A stretch of DNA of 64,000 bases from Maribacter vaceletii (GCF_003634105.1 NZ_RBIQ01000008.1:682001-746000), one strand, 5' to 3'. Positions 1 to 8,138 are shown, numbered from the stretch's first letter. Numbers and translations are program-made. The notes: generated by a model not told the origin, from the sequence alone.

Positions 1-602
1 ATTTACCTGCTATTAATGAAATTTTAGCAGATGTAGATCGCGAAGAACTTATTAAAAAAATTGTTTCTGCAGAATTTACACGATTCTTTAACTACTACAA
101 CAAAGCCAAAGATTTAAATTCTGGTGGAGACAGAAGAGACCGAAATGATAGAAGAGAAAGAGGCGGAGAAGCTCCTACAAGTGGCTCAGTGCGTTACTTT
201 ATTAATGTTGGCGAAAAAGATGGTTACGATTGGATGTCTCTAAAAGATTTTATTCGTGATACAGTACAATTAGGAAAAGAAGATGTTTTTAAAGTAGATT
301 GTAAAGAAAGTTTTTCTTTCTTTAATACCGATGCTGCTGTTACTGAACAAATACTATCTACGTTTACTGAATTTAAAGTAGATGGACGTTTTGTAAACGT
401 TGAAGTTTCTAAAAACCCTGGTGGTGGCGGAAGAAGAGGCGGCGGAAGAAGAAACGGAGGCGGCGGAGGTCGTGGAAGAGATAGAGACCGTGGAAGAGAT
501 GGTGGAAGAGGCCGAAGAAGAGATGAAAATTCTTCTCAAGGCGGCGGTGGAACTTTCTCTGGCAAACGAAGAAGCAAAAAAAGAAATACAGACTTCTTTT
601 AG
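1..602 (+). CDS. DEAD/DEAH-box RNA helicase, C-terminal part (5' end outside window)
   Basis: The reading frame is open from base 3 and ends in TAG at 600-602; the N-terminal helicase core lies outside the window. The visible part has the linker after the helicase core, then a segment beginning VRYFINVGEKDGYDW and ending near GRFVNVEVSKN. That segment resembles the DbpA-type RNA-binding domain (an RRM-like fold) found in DbpA/CsdA-like helicases. The last 60 or so residues are a low-complexity RGG-like tail of Gly, Arg and Asp, expected to bind RNA and to be disordered. The likely role is ATP-driven RNA remodelling in ribosome assembly or cold adaptation. The family call rests on the RNA-binding domain and tail only, because the helicase motifs are not visible. 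Confidence 0.8.
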   Translation, partial: LPAINEILADVDREELIKKIVSAEFTRFFNYYNKAKDLNSGGDRRDRNDRRERGGEAPTSGSVRYFINVGEKDGYDWMSLKDFIRDTVQLGKEDVFKVDCKESFSFFNTDAAVTEQILSTFTEFKVDGRFVNVEVSKNPGGGGRRGGGRRNGGGGGRGRDRDRGRDGGRGRRRDENSSQGGGGTFSGKRRSKKRNTDFF

Positions 603-615
603 TTAAACCTATATT

Positions 616-643
616 AAAAAATACGCTTCGGCGTATTTTTTTG
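616..643 (+). terminator. Intrinsic terminator after the helicase gene
   Basis: An 11-bp perfect stem (AAAAAATACGC pairing with GCGTATTTTTT) closes on a stable TTCG tetraloop and runs into a T-rich tail. It starts 14 bases after the helicase stop codon. Confidence 0.85.
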
Positions 644-678
644 TTTTGTTTGCATTTTTATTGATGTATATTAGAATT

Positions 679-1464
679 ATGGGAAAAAAATTACTCGTTA
701 TACTTTGCTTTATAAGCAGTGTTGTTTTTAGTCAAGAAAATTCAGAAACCAACGAAGAAACAGAAATAAGCGCAATAGTTATTAATGCGCAAACAGACGC
801 TCCTATGGAAAGCGTGCATATTGTAAACCTTAATCAAGTAAAAGGAACTATTACTAATGAGAAAGGGGAATTTACATTAACTGCTGCAGTAAACGATACT
901 TTATACTTTTCCTTTCTAGGATTTAAATCGCAAAAAATTAGAATTACTAATGATATGTTTAAGTTTAAGGATACCAAAATATCTTTAACGGAACTTGCGT
1001 ATGCCTTAGAAGAAGTAATAGTAAGACCCTACCAACTTACAGGTTACCTAGAGATTGATGTTAAAAATCTTCCTATTAATAATGCATATCAATATAGCAT
1101 ATCCGGTCTTTCAGTTGGTTATGAGGCAGGAAACAAAAACCCAAGTGCTGTAACCAAGGTGCTAGGCGCTATTCTAAATCCTGCAGATTTACTCCGTAAT
1201 TTATTTGGTAAAAAACCTAACCAAATGCGAAAACTGAGAAAAATTAAAGAAGATGACCAAATAAGAAATCTCCTTGCTTCAAAATTTGATAGAGAAACTT
1301 TAATAGAACTTCTACAAATAGAAAAAATGGACATAGAGGACATTTTAAACAATTGTAACTACTCTAAATCCTTTATCACAACAGCTAATGATTTACAAAT
1401 CTTAGACGCCATTAGTGGCTGTTATGAAGATTTTAAAGTTCTTAACAGAGGTAAAAAGAGATAA
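679..1464 (+). CDS. Secreted protein with carboxypeptidase-regulatory-like (CarboxypepD_reg) domain
   Basis: The predicted product is 261 residues. An upstream in-frame ATG at 646 lies in the terminator tail. I choose the ATG at 679 because MGKKLLVILCF begins a normal signal peptide ending near VVFSQ. Residues of about 30-100 (ISAIVINAQTDAPMESV through NEKGEFTLT and YFSFLGFKSQ) form the transthyretin-like carboxypeptidase-regulatory fold that is common at the start of Bacteroidetes TonB receptors. Here it stands alone, followed by about 150 residues I do not recognise. The protein is probably periplasmic or on the inner face of the outer membrane. Related flavobacterial proteins are uncharacterised, and the sequence shows no catalytic motif. 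Confidence 0.75.
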   Translation: MGKKLLVILCFISSVVFSQENSETNEETEISAIVINAQTDAPMESVHIVNLNQVKGTITNEKGEFTLTAAVNDTLYFSFLGFKSQKIRITNDMFKFKDTKISLTELAYALEEVIVRPYQLTGYLEIDVKNLPINNAYQYSISGLSVGYEAGNKNPSAVTKVLGAILNPADLLRNLFGKKPNQMRKLRKIKEDDQIRNLLASKFDRETLIELLQIEKMDIEDILNNCNYSKSFITTANDLQILDAISGCYEDFKVLNRGKKR

Positions 1465-1546
1465 AAACTTTTTACGCACTAGAAGGTTTTTGTATTCAAA
1501 ATAAAACCTTAAATTGCATTGTATTCAACCATTATTCCTCACTAGT

Positions 1547-1915
1547 ATGGCCAGACTTTTTTCACTTATACTACTTTGTACATTAGTTTTTTCCTGTAAA
1601 GAAAAAGCCAAACAGGATACTGCTACTGTATTGTACCAATGCCCTATGGATTGTGAAAATGGCAAAATATATACAGAAGAAAATAACTGCCCTGTGTGTA
1701 AAATGGACCTAAAAACACTAAGCCATTCTGAGGATTGTAAATGTGCTTCTCATGAAGGAGAATGTAAATGCAAAGACGGAAAATGCACTTGCAGTACGTG
1801 CCCAGAACATAGTAAAAGTTCTAAAAAAGAAACAACTTGCATTTGTAAAGACAAAAAAGAATGTAAATGTGAAAAAGGAAAATGCACCTGCAACAAATGC
1901 CCTGAGCATTCCTAA
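1547..1915 (+). CDS. Cysteine-rich heavy-metal-binding lipoprotein
   Basis: The start at 1547 gives MARLFSLILLCTLVFSC, a lipoprotein signal with its lipobox cysteine; the upstream in-frame ATG at 1514 would bury this signal. The next part, YQCPMDCENG through CPVCKMDL, matches the short heavy-metal-binding domain seen in CusB-type and P-type ATPase proteins. The remainder is two tandem copies of a motif of the form CxC, spacer, CKC, GKCTC, two residues, CPEHS. The mature protein of about 106 residues holds 19 cysteines including the lipidated one. It is probably anchored in the periplasm or on the surface and binds soft metals such as Cu, Zn or Cd. No metal exporter gene is adjacent, so the metal cannot be inferred. 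Confidence 0.75.
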   Translation: MARLFSLILLCTLVFSCKEKAKQDTATVLYQCPMDCENGKIYTEENNCPVCKMDLKTLSHSEDCKCASHEGECKCKDGKCTCSTCPEHSKSSKKETTCICKDKKECKCEKGKCTCNKCPEHS

Positions 1916-1935
1916 ACAGAAAAAATTTAAAAATA

Positions 1936-2463
1936 TTACGCTTCTAATTGTTCTTTTAAAGCTGCCAGACCTTCTTCAAAATCTTTTCCAACAGCTTTAT
2001 CCATATTCATAAAAAGCATCATTATACTCACAAGAAATTTATTATAACCAGAAAAGCCCCATGTAACTTCCGTTGTTTCTTTATCCACTTCCTTTACATC
2101 AAAATAACAATCAGATGTAGATTTCCATGGCTTTAAAAAACGAAGCTCCCCTTCTATTCTTTCTCCTTCTATTATTTTAGTTATTTCTTGTTCTCCCTCC
2201 CCTACTTCTTTATTACCGTTCCAATAGCTAATTGCCCCAACTTCACCATCTGTTCCTGTAAATTTTTTCTCCATATTGGGGTCTTTTTTTGCCCAAGGAG
2301 ACCATTCTTGTTGTTTTTTCAAGTATTTAAGGTGTTCAAAAACTTGGGTCTTTGGCTTATTTATTTTTATAGTTCTAAAAACATTATAAGTTTTTGGAGC
2401 TACTATCCCTAAAATCAACAATAGTAGTATAATTCCGCCAAGTATGTAAATAACAGCTGTCAT
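1936..2463 (-). CDS. SRPBCC (START-like) family protein with N-terminal membrane anchor
   Basis: The product has 175 residues. Residues 4-24 are a strongly hydrophobic segment (VIYILGGIILLLLILGIVA), giving one membrane helix. It is followed by a typical SRPBCC polyketide-cyclase-like domain: the start IKINKPKTQVFEHL, the WSPW motif, the central region with ISYWNG, and the C-terminal helix MDKAVGKDFEEGLAALK. The family folds into a helix-grip cavity that binds hydrophobic ligands. Members with this membrane anchor are frequent in Bacteroidetes and have no known substrate. The gene converges on the metal-binding lipoprotein and lies in the same direction as trmH, 42 bases downstream of its stop codon. 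Confidence 0.8.
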   Translation of the reverse strand: MTAVIYILGGIILLLLILGIVAPKTYNVFRTIKINKPKTQVFEHLKYLKKQQEWSPWAKKDPNMEKKFTGTDGEVGAISYWNGNKEVGEGEQEITKIIEGERIEGELRFLKPWKSTSDCYFDVKEVDKETTEVTWGFSGYNKFLVSIMMLFMNMDKAVGKDFEEGLAALKEQLEA

Positions 2464-2505
2464 ATTTGTATAAGTTTGGTTGTTTCTCTTAAATATAATA
2501 AAAAC

Positions 2506-3162
2506 TTAGCTTTTTTTAGAATACCTATCAAGTATTGCATCAATACTTTTTATAGACTTTTTTGTCCAATCTAATTGCTTTTCTTGTTTCTCTTCCTCTG
2601 TTAACTCCCATTTTATATTACTAGTTTTAAGTTTATTAGTTAAACTTTGTAATATTATTGCTGCAGAGACAGATATATTTAAACTTTCTGTAAAGCCAAC
2701 CATAGGCACTTTTAAATACCCATCTGCATTTTCAATAACCTCTGGACTTAAACCGTCTCTTTCTGTTCCAAAAAAAAGAGCCACCTTATCATCAATTTCA
2801 AAATCATCTAAATAACAAGAATCATTATGCGGTGTTGTTGCTATTATCTTATACCCTTCTTTACGCAAACTTTCTATGCACTTCATGGTGTCTTTATATT
2901 CATAAACATCTACCCAATTCTGGGCTCCCATAGAAATTTCCTCATCTAAGCATTTAGCATTTCTTCTTTCTATAACATGAGCATCTTGTATTCCAAAGAC
3001 CTCACAACTGCGAATTACTGCACTCATATTATGTCTTTGAAAAACGTCTTCAATTGCTACAGTTATATATTTTGTTCGCTCTTCTAGTATTTCCTTAAAA
3101 CGCTCTATACGTTCTGGAGTTATCATTTCTTCCAAATAAGCTAAAAGCTTTTCATCAATCAT
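2506..3162 (-). CDS. trmH: TrmH-type tRNA/rRNA 2'-O-methyltransferase (SpoU family)
   Basis: At 218 residues this is close to the usual TrmH length. The three SPOUT motifs are present: NMSAVIRSC (about 45-53, including the conserved Asn and Arg51), FFGTERDGLS (about 130-139), and LNISVSAAI (about 161-169), which forms the knotted SAM site. TrmH methylates the 2'-OH of G18 in the tRNA D-loop. The N-terminal helix MIDEKLLAYLEEMITPERIERF and the short basic C-terminal tail also fit TrmH rather than the longer 23S rRNA enzyme RlmB. The gene starts 35 bases from the divergent sirtuin gene and shares a short intergenic palindrome with it. Confidence 0.85.
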   Translation of the reverse strand: MIDEKLLAYLEEMITPERIERFKEILEERTKYITVAIEDVFQRHNMSAVIRSCEVFGIQDAHVIERRNAKCLDEEISMGAQNWVDVYEYKDTMKCIESLRKEGYKIIATTPHNDSCYLDDFEIDDKVALFFGTERDGLSPEVIENADGYLKVPMVGFTESLNISVSAAIILQSLTNKLKTSNIKWELTEEEKQEKQLDWTKKSIKSIDAILDRYSKKS

Positions 3163-3177
3163 ATGCTCAATATAATA

Positions 3178-3191
3178 AAAAGTATACTTTT
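3178..3191. promoter_or_regulatory. 14-bp perfect palindrome between trmH and the sirtuin gene
   Basis: AAAAGTATACTTTT is its own reverse complement and occupies much of the 35-base gap between the two divergent start codons. It could be a regulator site. A chance palindrome in AT-rich DNA is also possible, so this is a sequence observation only. Confidence 0.3.
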
Positions 3192-3197
3192 ATATTC

Positions 3198-3893
3198 ATG
3201 AAAAAGAATATAGTTGTCCTTACAGGTGCCGGAATAAGTGCCGAAAGCGGAATAAAAACTTTTAGAGATGCTGATGGTTTATGGGAAGGGCACGATATTA
3301 TGGAGGTTGCCACTCCACAAGGTTTCAATAATAATCCTTCCTTAGTATTAGATTTTTATAATCAAAGAAGAAAACAGTTATTGACTGTAAAACCTAATGC
3401 CTCTCATTATGCATTAGCACATTTGCAAGATTATTTTAATGTACATATTATAACTCAAAATGTAGATGACCTACATGAACGTTCTGGAAGTAAACAAGTT
3501 ACTCATTTACATGGGGAATTATTAAAAGTAAGAAGTTCTATAGATGAAAATATAATATTACCTTGGAAAAAAGATATTAATTTAGGGGATCTCTGCAGCA
3601 AAGGCTCACAGTTAAGGCCACATATTGTATGGTTTGGAGAAGATGTTCCTATGATGGATGAAGCTATGCAGATAACAGAAAAAGCCGATGTTTTAATAAT
3701 AGTCGGCACTTCCATGCAAGTATATCCTGCAGCTGGGTTAATAGATTATGCGCCTGTAAACACACCCATATATTTTATAGACCCTAAACCAAGTATTACG
3801 GAAAATAATTATTCTAATTTAAATATTTTGACAGAATCTGCTACAAAAGGGGTTCCTTCTATTGTAAAGTTTCTAATTGATACAATGCTCTAG
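3198..3893 (+). CDS. cobB: NAD-dependent protein deacylase, SIR2 family (CobB/SIRT5 class)
   Basis: The 231-residue product has the sirtuin motifs in order: GAGISAESGIKTFRDADGLW (10-29, NAD binding), TQNVDDLHERSG (86-97), the catalytic His105 in HLHG, and the later loop GTSMQVYPAAG. Y54 and R57 in FYNQRR match the Tyr-x-x-Arg pair that marks class III sirtuins preferring succinyl or malonyl lysine, so desuccinylase activity is the best guess. The zinc module is degenerate: only Cys133 remains of the four zinc ligands of E. coli CobB. The last 35 bases overlap the convergent haem-binding gene. Confidence 0.88.
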   Translation: MKKNIVVLTGAGISAESGIKTFRDADGLWEGHDIMEVATPQGFNNNPSLVLDFYNQRRKQLLTVKPNASHYALAHLQDYFNVHIITQNVDDLHERSGSKQVTHLHGELLKVRSSIDENIILPWKKDINLGDLCSKGSQLRPHIVWFGEDVPMMDEAMQITEKADVLIIVGTSMQVYPAAGLIDYAPVNTPIYFIDPKPSITENNYSNLNILTESATKGVPSIVKFLIDTML

Positions 3894-4329
3894 AACGTTG
3901 TACCCATTCTTTTACCAAACCCTTTTGCTTCTCAGTGAGTTTAGCTTGTTTATGTGTCCAAGTATATTCTTTTAAAGGCATTTCACTAGTATCTAATGTT
4001 TCGATAACCTCTTCTAACTTATGGTCTTTTTTCTTATTAGAGTAGCTTTGCCATTCCGAAAAATTTAAATGCTTTTTTCCATCTTTAATATGGTCAGACA
4101 TCCAAAAAGAAACAGGAGCAACATTATTATACCAAGGATAATTAGTATTATCGCTATGGCAATCATAACAGGTTTGCTCTAGAATAACTTTTACTGTTTC
4201 AGAAGGGTTAGTTTCTGAAATAAATTGTTTTGTATGATTACCATTAGATATGTTTTGCGCTGGTCTAAAAAATTGGATAGCAACAAAAACAACAAGTAGG
4301 ATAATTGCAGTTTTTTTTAGTATTTTCAT
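3859..4329 (-). CDS. Haem-binding domain protein (single CxxCH)
   Basis: I choose the ATG at 4329, which starts MKILKKTAIILLVVFVAIQF, a signal anchor. An in-frame ATG at 4368 would overlap the start of the divergent gene. The product is 156 residues with one haem c motif, TCYDCHS, followed by NTNYPWYNNVAPVSFW and later conserved residues (NFSEW, EMPLKEYTW). This is the haem_bd domain family common in Bacteroidetes, thought to be a monohaem c-type cytochrome held at the periplasmic face of the inner membrane. The electron partner is unknown. The distal Met is probably in the SEMPL segment, as is usual for the family. Confidence 0.8.
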   Translation of the reverse strand: MKILKKTAIILLVVFVAIQFFRPAQNISNGNHTKQFISETNPSETVKVILEQTCYDCHSDNTNYPWYNNVAPVSFWMSDHIKDGKKHLNFSEWQSYSNKKKDHKLEEVIETLDTSEMPLKEYTWTHKQAKLTEKQKGLVKEWVQRSRALYQLETLQ

Positions 4330-4366
4330 TTGGGGAAACAAATTTCCATAAAAATACATTTTTTTC

Positions 4367-4927
4367 ATGAATAAAGAAGCTCTTTTTAATGCATTAGATT
4401 ATGTTAATCATTCTAGAGAGAAACGCCAAGAGATGGCTACTCTAATTCTCACAACCCCACATTTAATAGAACCTTTACTTTCTATTGCATTTACTGTTGA
4501 CAATCCAATTTCTTCTAGAGCCTGCTGGGTTTTAGAGTTTACCGCTAAAGAAAATTTAGATTTTATACTACCGTATTTAAACGACTTCACCAAATCCTTA
4601 CATAAATTACACTTACAGCCCTCTTTAAGACCTATGGCAAAAATTTGCGAGTATTTAACAAAGAGTTATTTTCAAAAAAAAGATGCAAAATGCATTAAAA
4701 GTCTGTCTGATAAGCATTTAGAAATTATAGCAAGTAATTGTTTTGATTGGCTAATAGGAGAACACAAAGTAGCTGCCCAAGCATATTCCATGACATCTTT
4801 ACTCCTTCTTGGCCGTAAATTTGACTGGATTTACCCAGAACTACGTATGGTTTTAGAACAAAATTATGCCAAAGGTAGTGCCGCTTATAAAGCAAGAGCC
4901 AGAATGACGTTAGAAAAAATTAAATAA
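4367..4927 (+). CDS. Conserved helical (HEAT-like) protein upstream of purB
   Basis: The 186-residue product has no signal peptide or membrane segment. It is predicted to be almost all helical, with paired helices of the HEAT/ARM type (for example LIEPLLSIAF, SRACWVLEFTAKENLDFILPYL, RPMAKICEYL, KVAAQAYSMTSLLLLG, SAAYKARARMTLEKI). Such repeats usually mediate protein binding. I recognise it only as a conserved flavobacterial cytoplasmic protein found next to purB and cannot give a function. It starts inside the 5' region of the divergent haem-binding gene and ends 118 bases before purB. Confidence 0.65.
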   Translation: MNKEALFNALDYVNHSREKRQEMATLILTTPHLIEPLLSIAFTVDNPISSRACWVLEFTAKENLDFILPYLNDFTKSLHKLHLQPSLRPMAKICEYLTKSYFQKKDAKCIKSLSDKHLEIIASNCFDWLIGEHKVAAQAYSMTSLLLLGRKFDWIYPELRMVLEQNYAKGSAAYKARARMTLEKIK

Positions 4928-5004
4928 GTTTTCTCTATAACATATACCTAAAATAGAACATCAGATTAAACTTTTATAGACTTTTAAACTCCTTAAGTTA
5001 TAAG

Positions 5005-5012
5005 TATATTTG
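5005..5012 (+). promoter_or_regulatory. Probable -7 element for purB
   Basis: TATATTTG is an exact match to the Bacteroidetes -7 consensus TAnnTTTG, 33 bases before the purB ATG. No TTG lies at the expected -33 position, so this is a half-supported promoter. Confidence 0.5.
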
Positions 5013-5045
5013 CGCCTTGTTAATTACTAATCAATTCTTAAGCAA

Positions 5046-6389
5046 ATGTCACTTACGCAACTAAATGCAATTTCTCCTATAGACGGAAGATATAGTAGTA
5101 AAACCAATTCATTATCTCCATTCTTTTCTGAAGAAGCATTGATAAAATATAGAGTACGAGTAGAAATTGAATACTTCATTGCTTTATGTGAAATTCCTTT
5201 ACCACAATTATCAGATTTTGACACATCTAAATTTGGAGCTCTTAGAGAAATTTACACCAATTTTAACGCGCAGGATGCACAAGAAATAAAAGATATTGAA
5301 AAGGTAACCAACCATGATGTAAAAGCGGTTGAATATTTTATCAAAAAAGCTTTTGACTCTTTAGGATTAAGTGCTCATAAAGAATTTATCCATTTTGGAT
5401 TAACATCTCAAGATATAAATAATACTGCCATTCCGCTTTCTATAAAAGAAGCTATGAATGAGGTTTATGTTCCTCAATATTTAGAAGTAGTTGCTAAGCT
5501 TGAAGCATTGGTTAAAGAATGGGATGCTATACCATTGCTAGCAAGAACACATGGGCAACCTGCTTCCCCTACTCGATTAGGCAAAGAAATTAATGTTTTT
5601 GTTACCCGTTTAAAAGAACAATTTAATTTATTAAATGATATACCAAGTGCTTCTAAATTTGGAGGAGCAACGGGTAATTACAATGCTCACTTAGTTGCTT
5701 ACCCAAGTATAGATTGGAAAGCATTTGGAGAGAAGTTTGTACAAGAAAAATTAGGATTACACCATTCTTTCCCTACTACACAAATTGAGCACTATGACCA
5801 TATGGCTGCTTTGTTTGATGGATTAAAGAGAATAAATACTATTATCCTAGATTTAGATAGAGATTTCTGGACCTATGTATCTATGGATTATTTTAAACAA
5901 AAAATTAAAAAAGGGGAAGTTGGTTCTTCTGCAATGCCACATAAAGTAAACCCTATAGATTTTGAAAATTCAGAAGGAAACTTAGGAATAGCAAATGCTA
6001 TTTTTGAACATCTATCTGCCAAACTACCGGTTTCTAGACTACAAAGAGATTTAACAGATAGTACTGTTCTTAGAAATGTTGGTGTACCATTTGCTCATAC
6101 TCTTATTGCTTTTCAGTCTACCTTAAAAGGTTTAAATAAACTTCTTTTAAACAAAGAAAAGTTTGAACAAGACTTAGAGAATAATTGGGCTGTAGTTGCA
6201 GAAGCTATACAAACCATTTTAAGACGTGAAGCGTATCCTAATCCTTATGAAGCATTAAAAGGTTTAACACGTACTAATGAAAAAATAACTAAAGATTCTA
6301 TGGCTAACTTCATAGACTCCCTAGAAGTATCAGATACTATTAAAACGGAACTAAAAGCTATAACACCTAGTAATTATACTGGTATTTAA
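5046..6389 (+). CDS. purB: Adenylosuccinate lyase
   Basis: The 447 residues align over the full length of PurB. The superfamily signature loop GSSAMPHKVNPIDFENSEGN (around residue 293) carries the catalytic serine, and LLARTHGQPASPT holds the catalytic His region; SRLQRDLTDSTVLRNVG is the C-terminal conserved block. PurB catalyses two steps: SAICAR to AICAR, and adenylosuccinate to AMP, each releasing fumarate. The E. coli-like length and the NPIDFEN form suggest the longer PurB subgroup. A small membrane protein follows after one base, so the two are probably co-transcribed. purL lies 50 kb away in the same window. Confidence 0.95.
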   Translation: MSLTQLNAISPIDGRYSSKTNSLSPFFSEEALIKYRVRVEIEYFIALCEIPLPQLSDFDTSKFGALREIYTNFNAQDAQEIKDIEKVTNHDVKAVEYFIKKAFDSLGLSAHKEFIHFGLTSQDINNTAIPLSIKEAMNEVYVPQYLEVVAKLEALVKEWDAIPLLARTHGQPASPTRLGKEINVFVTRLKEQFNLLNDIPSASKFGGATGNYNAHLVAYPSIDWKAFGEKFVQEKLGLHHSFPTTQIEHYDHMAALFDGLKRINTIILDLDRDFWTYVSMDYFKQKIKKGEVGSSAMPHKVNPIDFENSEGNLGIANAIFEHLSAKLPVSRLQRDLTDSTVLRNVGVPFAHTLIAFQSTLKGLNKLLLNKEKFEQDLENNWAVVAEAIQTILRREAYPNPYEALKGLTRTNEKITKDSMANFIDSLEVSDTIKTELKAITPSNYTGI

Positions 6390-6390
6390 T

Positions 6391-6573
6391 ATGAAAGCTG
6401 GGCATTATTTAGTAATAATTGCTTTAGTATTTTATCTTATAGGACGTACTGTAAAAATTTTACATTGGGTATTCCTAAATTTTATAACAGGAAGTCATTT
6501 AATGAATATAGCCTATATTATATTTTTTATAGCTGTTATTGTTTTATTTATTGAAGCAAAAAAGAAAAACTAA
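6391..6573 (+). CDS. Small two-helix membrane protein downstream of purB
   Basis: The 60-residue product has two hydrophobic segments (LVIIALVFYLIG and IAYIIFFIAVIVLFIE) and a lysine-rich end. The middle motif VKILHW resembles the KILHWPG motif after the first membrane helix of many small Bacteroidetes membrane proteins, including the gliding protein GldL, but the protein is far too short to be GldL. The start ATG follows the purB stop after a single base, and a strong terminator follows the gene, so it is the last gene of the purB transcript. Function unknown. Confidence 0.6.
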   Translation: MKAGHYLVIIALVFYLIGRTVKILHWVFLNFITGSHLMNIAYIIFFIAVIVLFIEAKKKN

Positions 6574-6599
6574 AAAAGACCGCAATTAGCGGTCTTTTT
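6573..6599 (+). terminator. Intrinsic terminator of the purB unit
   Basis: A perfect 11-bp stem (AAAAAGACCGC with GCGGTCTTTTT) and a 5-base AATTA loop sit directly at the stop codon of the small membrane gene. The stem is also usable on the other strand for the convergent mscS-like gene. Confidence 0.85.
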
Positions 6600-6623
6600 A
6601 AATTTTAGAAATAAATAAATTAA

Positions 6624-7439
6624 TTACTTATTAATTTGAACTTCGTGTGGGTAAGGAATTTCAATTTTAGCGTTATCTAGTGCCGTTTTAGAACCTTCAA
6701 TTGTAGCAAAATACACATCCCAGTAATCCTCTGGCTTGCAAAAAGGACGTACCGCTAAGTTTACAGAACTATCTGCTAACTCTTCAACATTTACAGATGG
6801 TGCTGGATCTTTTAATACTTTAGGGTTAGCAACTAACATTGCCAAAAGCACCTCTTTTGCTTTTTTCATATCTTCCCCGTATCCAATACCAACAGTAGTA
6901 TCTACTCTCATTTTACCTTCTGCGGTATAATTAATAATATTACCATTAGCCATTGCTCCGTTTGGTACAATTGCTAATTTATTTTGTGGCGTTATTAATT
7001 TAGTTGTAAAAATTTCAATTTCTTTTACAGCCCCTAAAACTCCTTGAGCTTCTACTAAATCTCCAATTTTATAAGGCTTAAAAATCATTAAAAGAACACC
7101 TCCTGCAAAATTAGACAAAGAACCTTGTAAAGCTAAACCAATTGCCAAACCAGCTGCTGCAATAATAGCTGCAAAACTTGTTGTTTCTACACCAAGTTTA
7201 GATATTACCATAATAATTAGAAATATCTTTAATGCCCAGCTAATAAGATTTAGCAAAAACTTCTGTAAAGATTCTTCATAATTACTCTTAGCCATTCCCT
7301 TTTTGGCAAGTTTCACGATTTTACCTATAACCCATGATCCAATTATATAAATAATAATTGCACCAATTACCTTAGGCCCATATTCTGTTATAAAATCCAT
7401 TCCTTTACTCATCCATGAGCTTACATCTGTGTTCTCCAT
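6624..7439 (-). CDS. mscS: Small-conductance mechanosensitive channel (MscS family)
   Basis: The 271-residue product is a standard-length MscS. It has three membrane helices (about 18-40, 65-85 and 90-120). The pore helix carries the Gly/Ala pattern AAGLAIGLALQGSLSNFAGGVLLM, followed by the beta domain with FKPYKIGDLVEAQG, and the cytoplasmic alpha/beta domain ends PYPHEVQI. MscS opens under membrane tension to release solutes on osmotic downshift. The N-terminus (MENTDVSSWMSKGMDF) is short and periplasmic, as in E. coli MscS. The gene converges on the purB unit. Confidence 0.92.
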   Translation of the reverse strand: MENTDVSSWMSKGMDFITEYGPKVIGAIIIYIIGSWVIGKIVKLAKKGMAKSNYEESLQKFLLNLISWALKIFLIIMVISKLGVETTSFAAIIAAAGLAIGLALQGSLSNFAGGVLLMIFKPYKIGDLVEAQGVLGAVKEIEIFTTKLITPQNKLAIVPNGAMANGNIINYTAEGKMRVDTTVGIGYGEDMKKAKEVLLAMLVANPKVLKDPAPSVNVEELADSSVNLAVRPFCKPEDYWDVYFATIEGSKTALDNAKIEIPYPHEVQINK

Positions 7440-7543
7440 AATAATTTAAAAGTTTTTAGTGTTTAGTATTTGAGACACGAATATATATAGAAGGTCACTA
7501 ATTCTTACCTATTTTTTAAAAATTTAATATTATTTTAATGCAA

Positions 7544-7579
7544 AAAGTCCTGTTGCGACAAAACTCACAACAGGACTTT
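7544..7579 (-). terminator. Intrinsic terminator of the ECF/DUF4252 cluster
   Basis: A perfect 12-bp stem (AAAGTCCTGTTG with CAACAGGACTTT), a 12-base loop and, read on the minus strand, a short T tail follow the DUF4252 lipoprotein gene. Confidence 0.8.
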
Positions 7580-7598
7580 CTAACTTTTATTAAATCTC

Positions 7599-8138
7599 TT
7601 ACTCTAAGAATCCTTTAAGTTTGCTAAAACCTTCTCCGTTGTAATTAGATTTCTCCATTGCCTTTATTAACTCTACTAAATGAGCTGGATTCATATTATC
7701 CCCTAAAACTCTTATTAAAGCAAAACCTTTTTCATCATTATCTCCATAAATAACAACTTCATCTATAGCTTCTTCATCTCCTAAATATGTAATAGTTGCT
7801 TTACCAAAACTGGTATTCATTTTCATTAACTGGGTAAATTTCTTGTTTTTTAAAATAGCTTTAACCTGTGTTTTTTCAGCTACAAAATCGGCTTCATTTT
7901 CTTTCGATTTTTTAAAAGCCAAAATATTAAGTTTCTTTAAAGAACCTATAGCCTCTTTTTGAGTATCCGTTAAATTTGCTTTCTCTAAACTCAATACACT
8001 TGCAGGAACATCAAAAGAAATAAAATTAGGGTTCTCAGAGTTGTCTACATAATATTCTTGTAAACTTTGTGTGGATGAGCATGCCCCTACTAAAAGAAGA
8101 ATTACAAAGGCCAAAATACTTTTCCTTATTGTTGTCAT
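7599..8138 (-). CDS. DUF4252 lipoprotein
   Basis: The 179-residue product starts with a lipoprotein signal, FVILLLVGACSS, with the lipidated Cys at about residue 20. The mature part has the DUF4252 pattern: a VPASVLSL segment, a central lysine-rich helical part, and the end region ALIRVLGDNMNPAHLVELI. It is more divergent than the two DUF4252 proteins upstream, which are secreted without a lipobox. All three lie downstream of an ECF sigma gene, and DUF4252 genes often occur in such clusters in Bacteroidetes. The family has no established function; an envelope stress role is inferred from context only. Confidence 0.75.
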   Translation of the reverse strand: MTTIRKSILAFVILLLVGACSSTQSLQEYYVDNSENPNFISFDVPASVLSLEKANLTDTQKEAIGSLKKLNILAFKKSKENEADFVAEKTQVKAILKNKKFTQLMKMNTSFGKATITYLGDEEAIDEVVIYGDNDEKGFALIRVLGDNMNPAHLVELIKAMEKSNYNGEGFSKLKGFLE

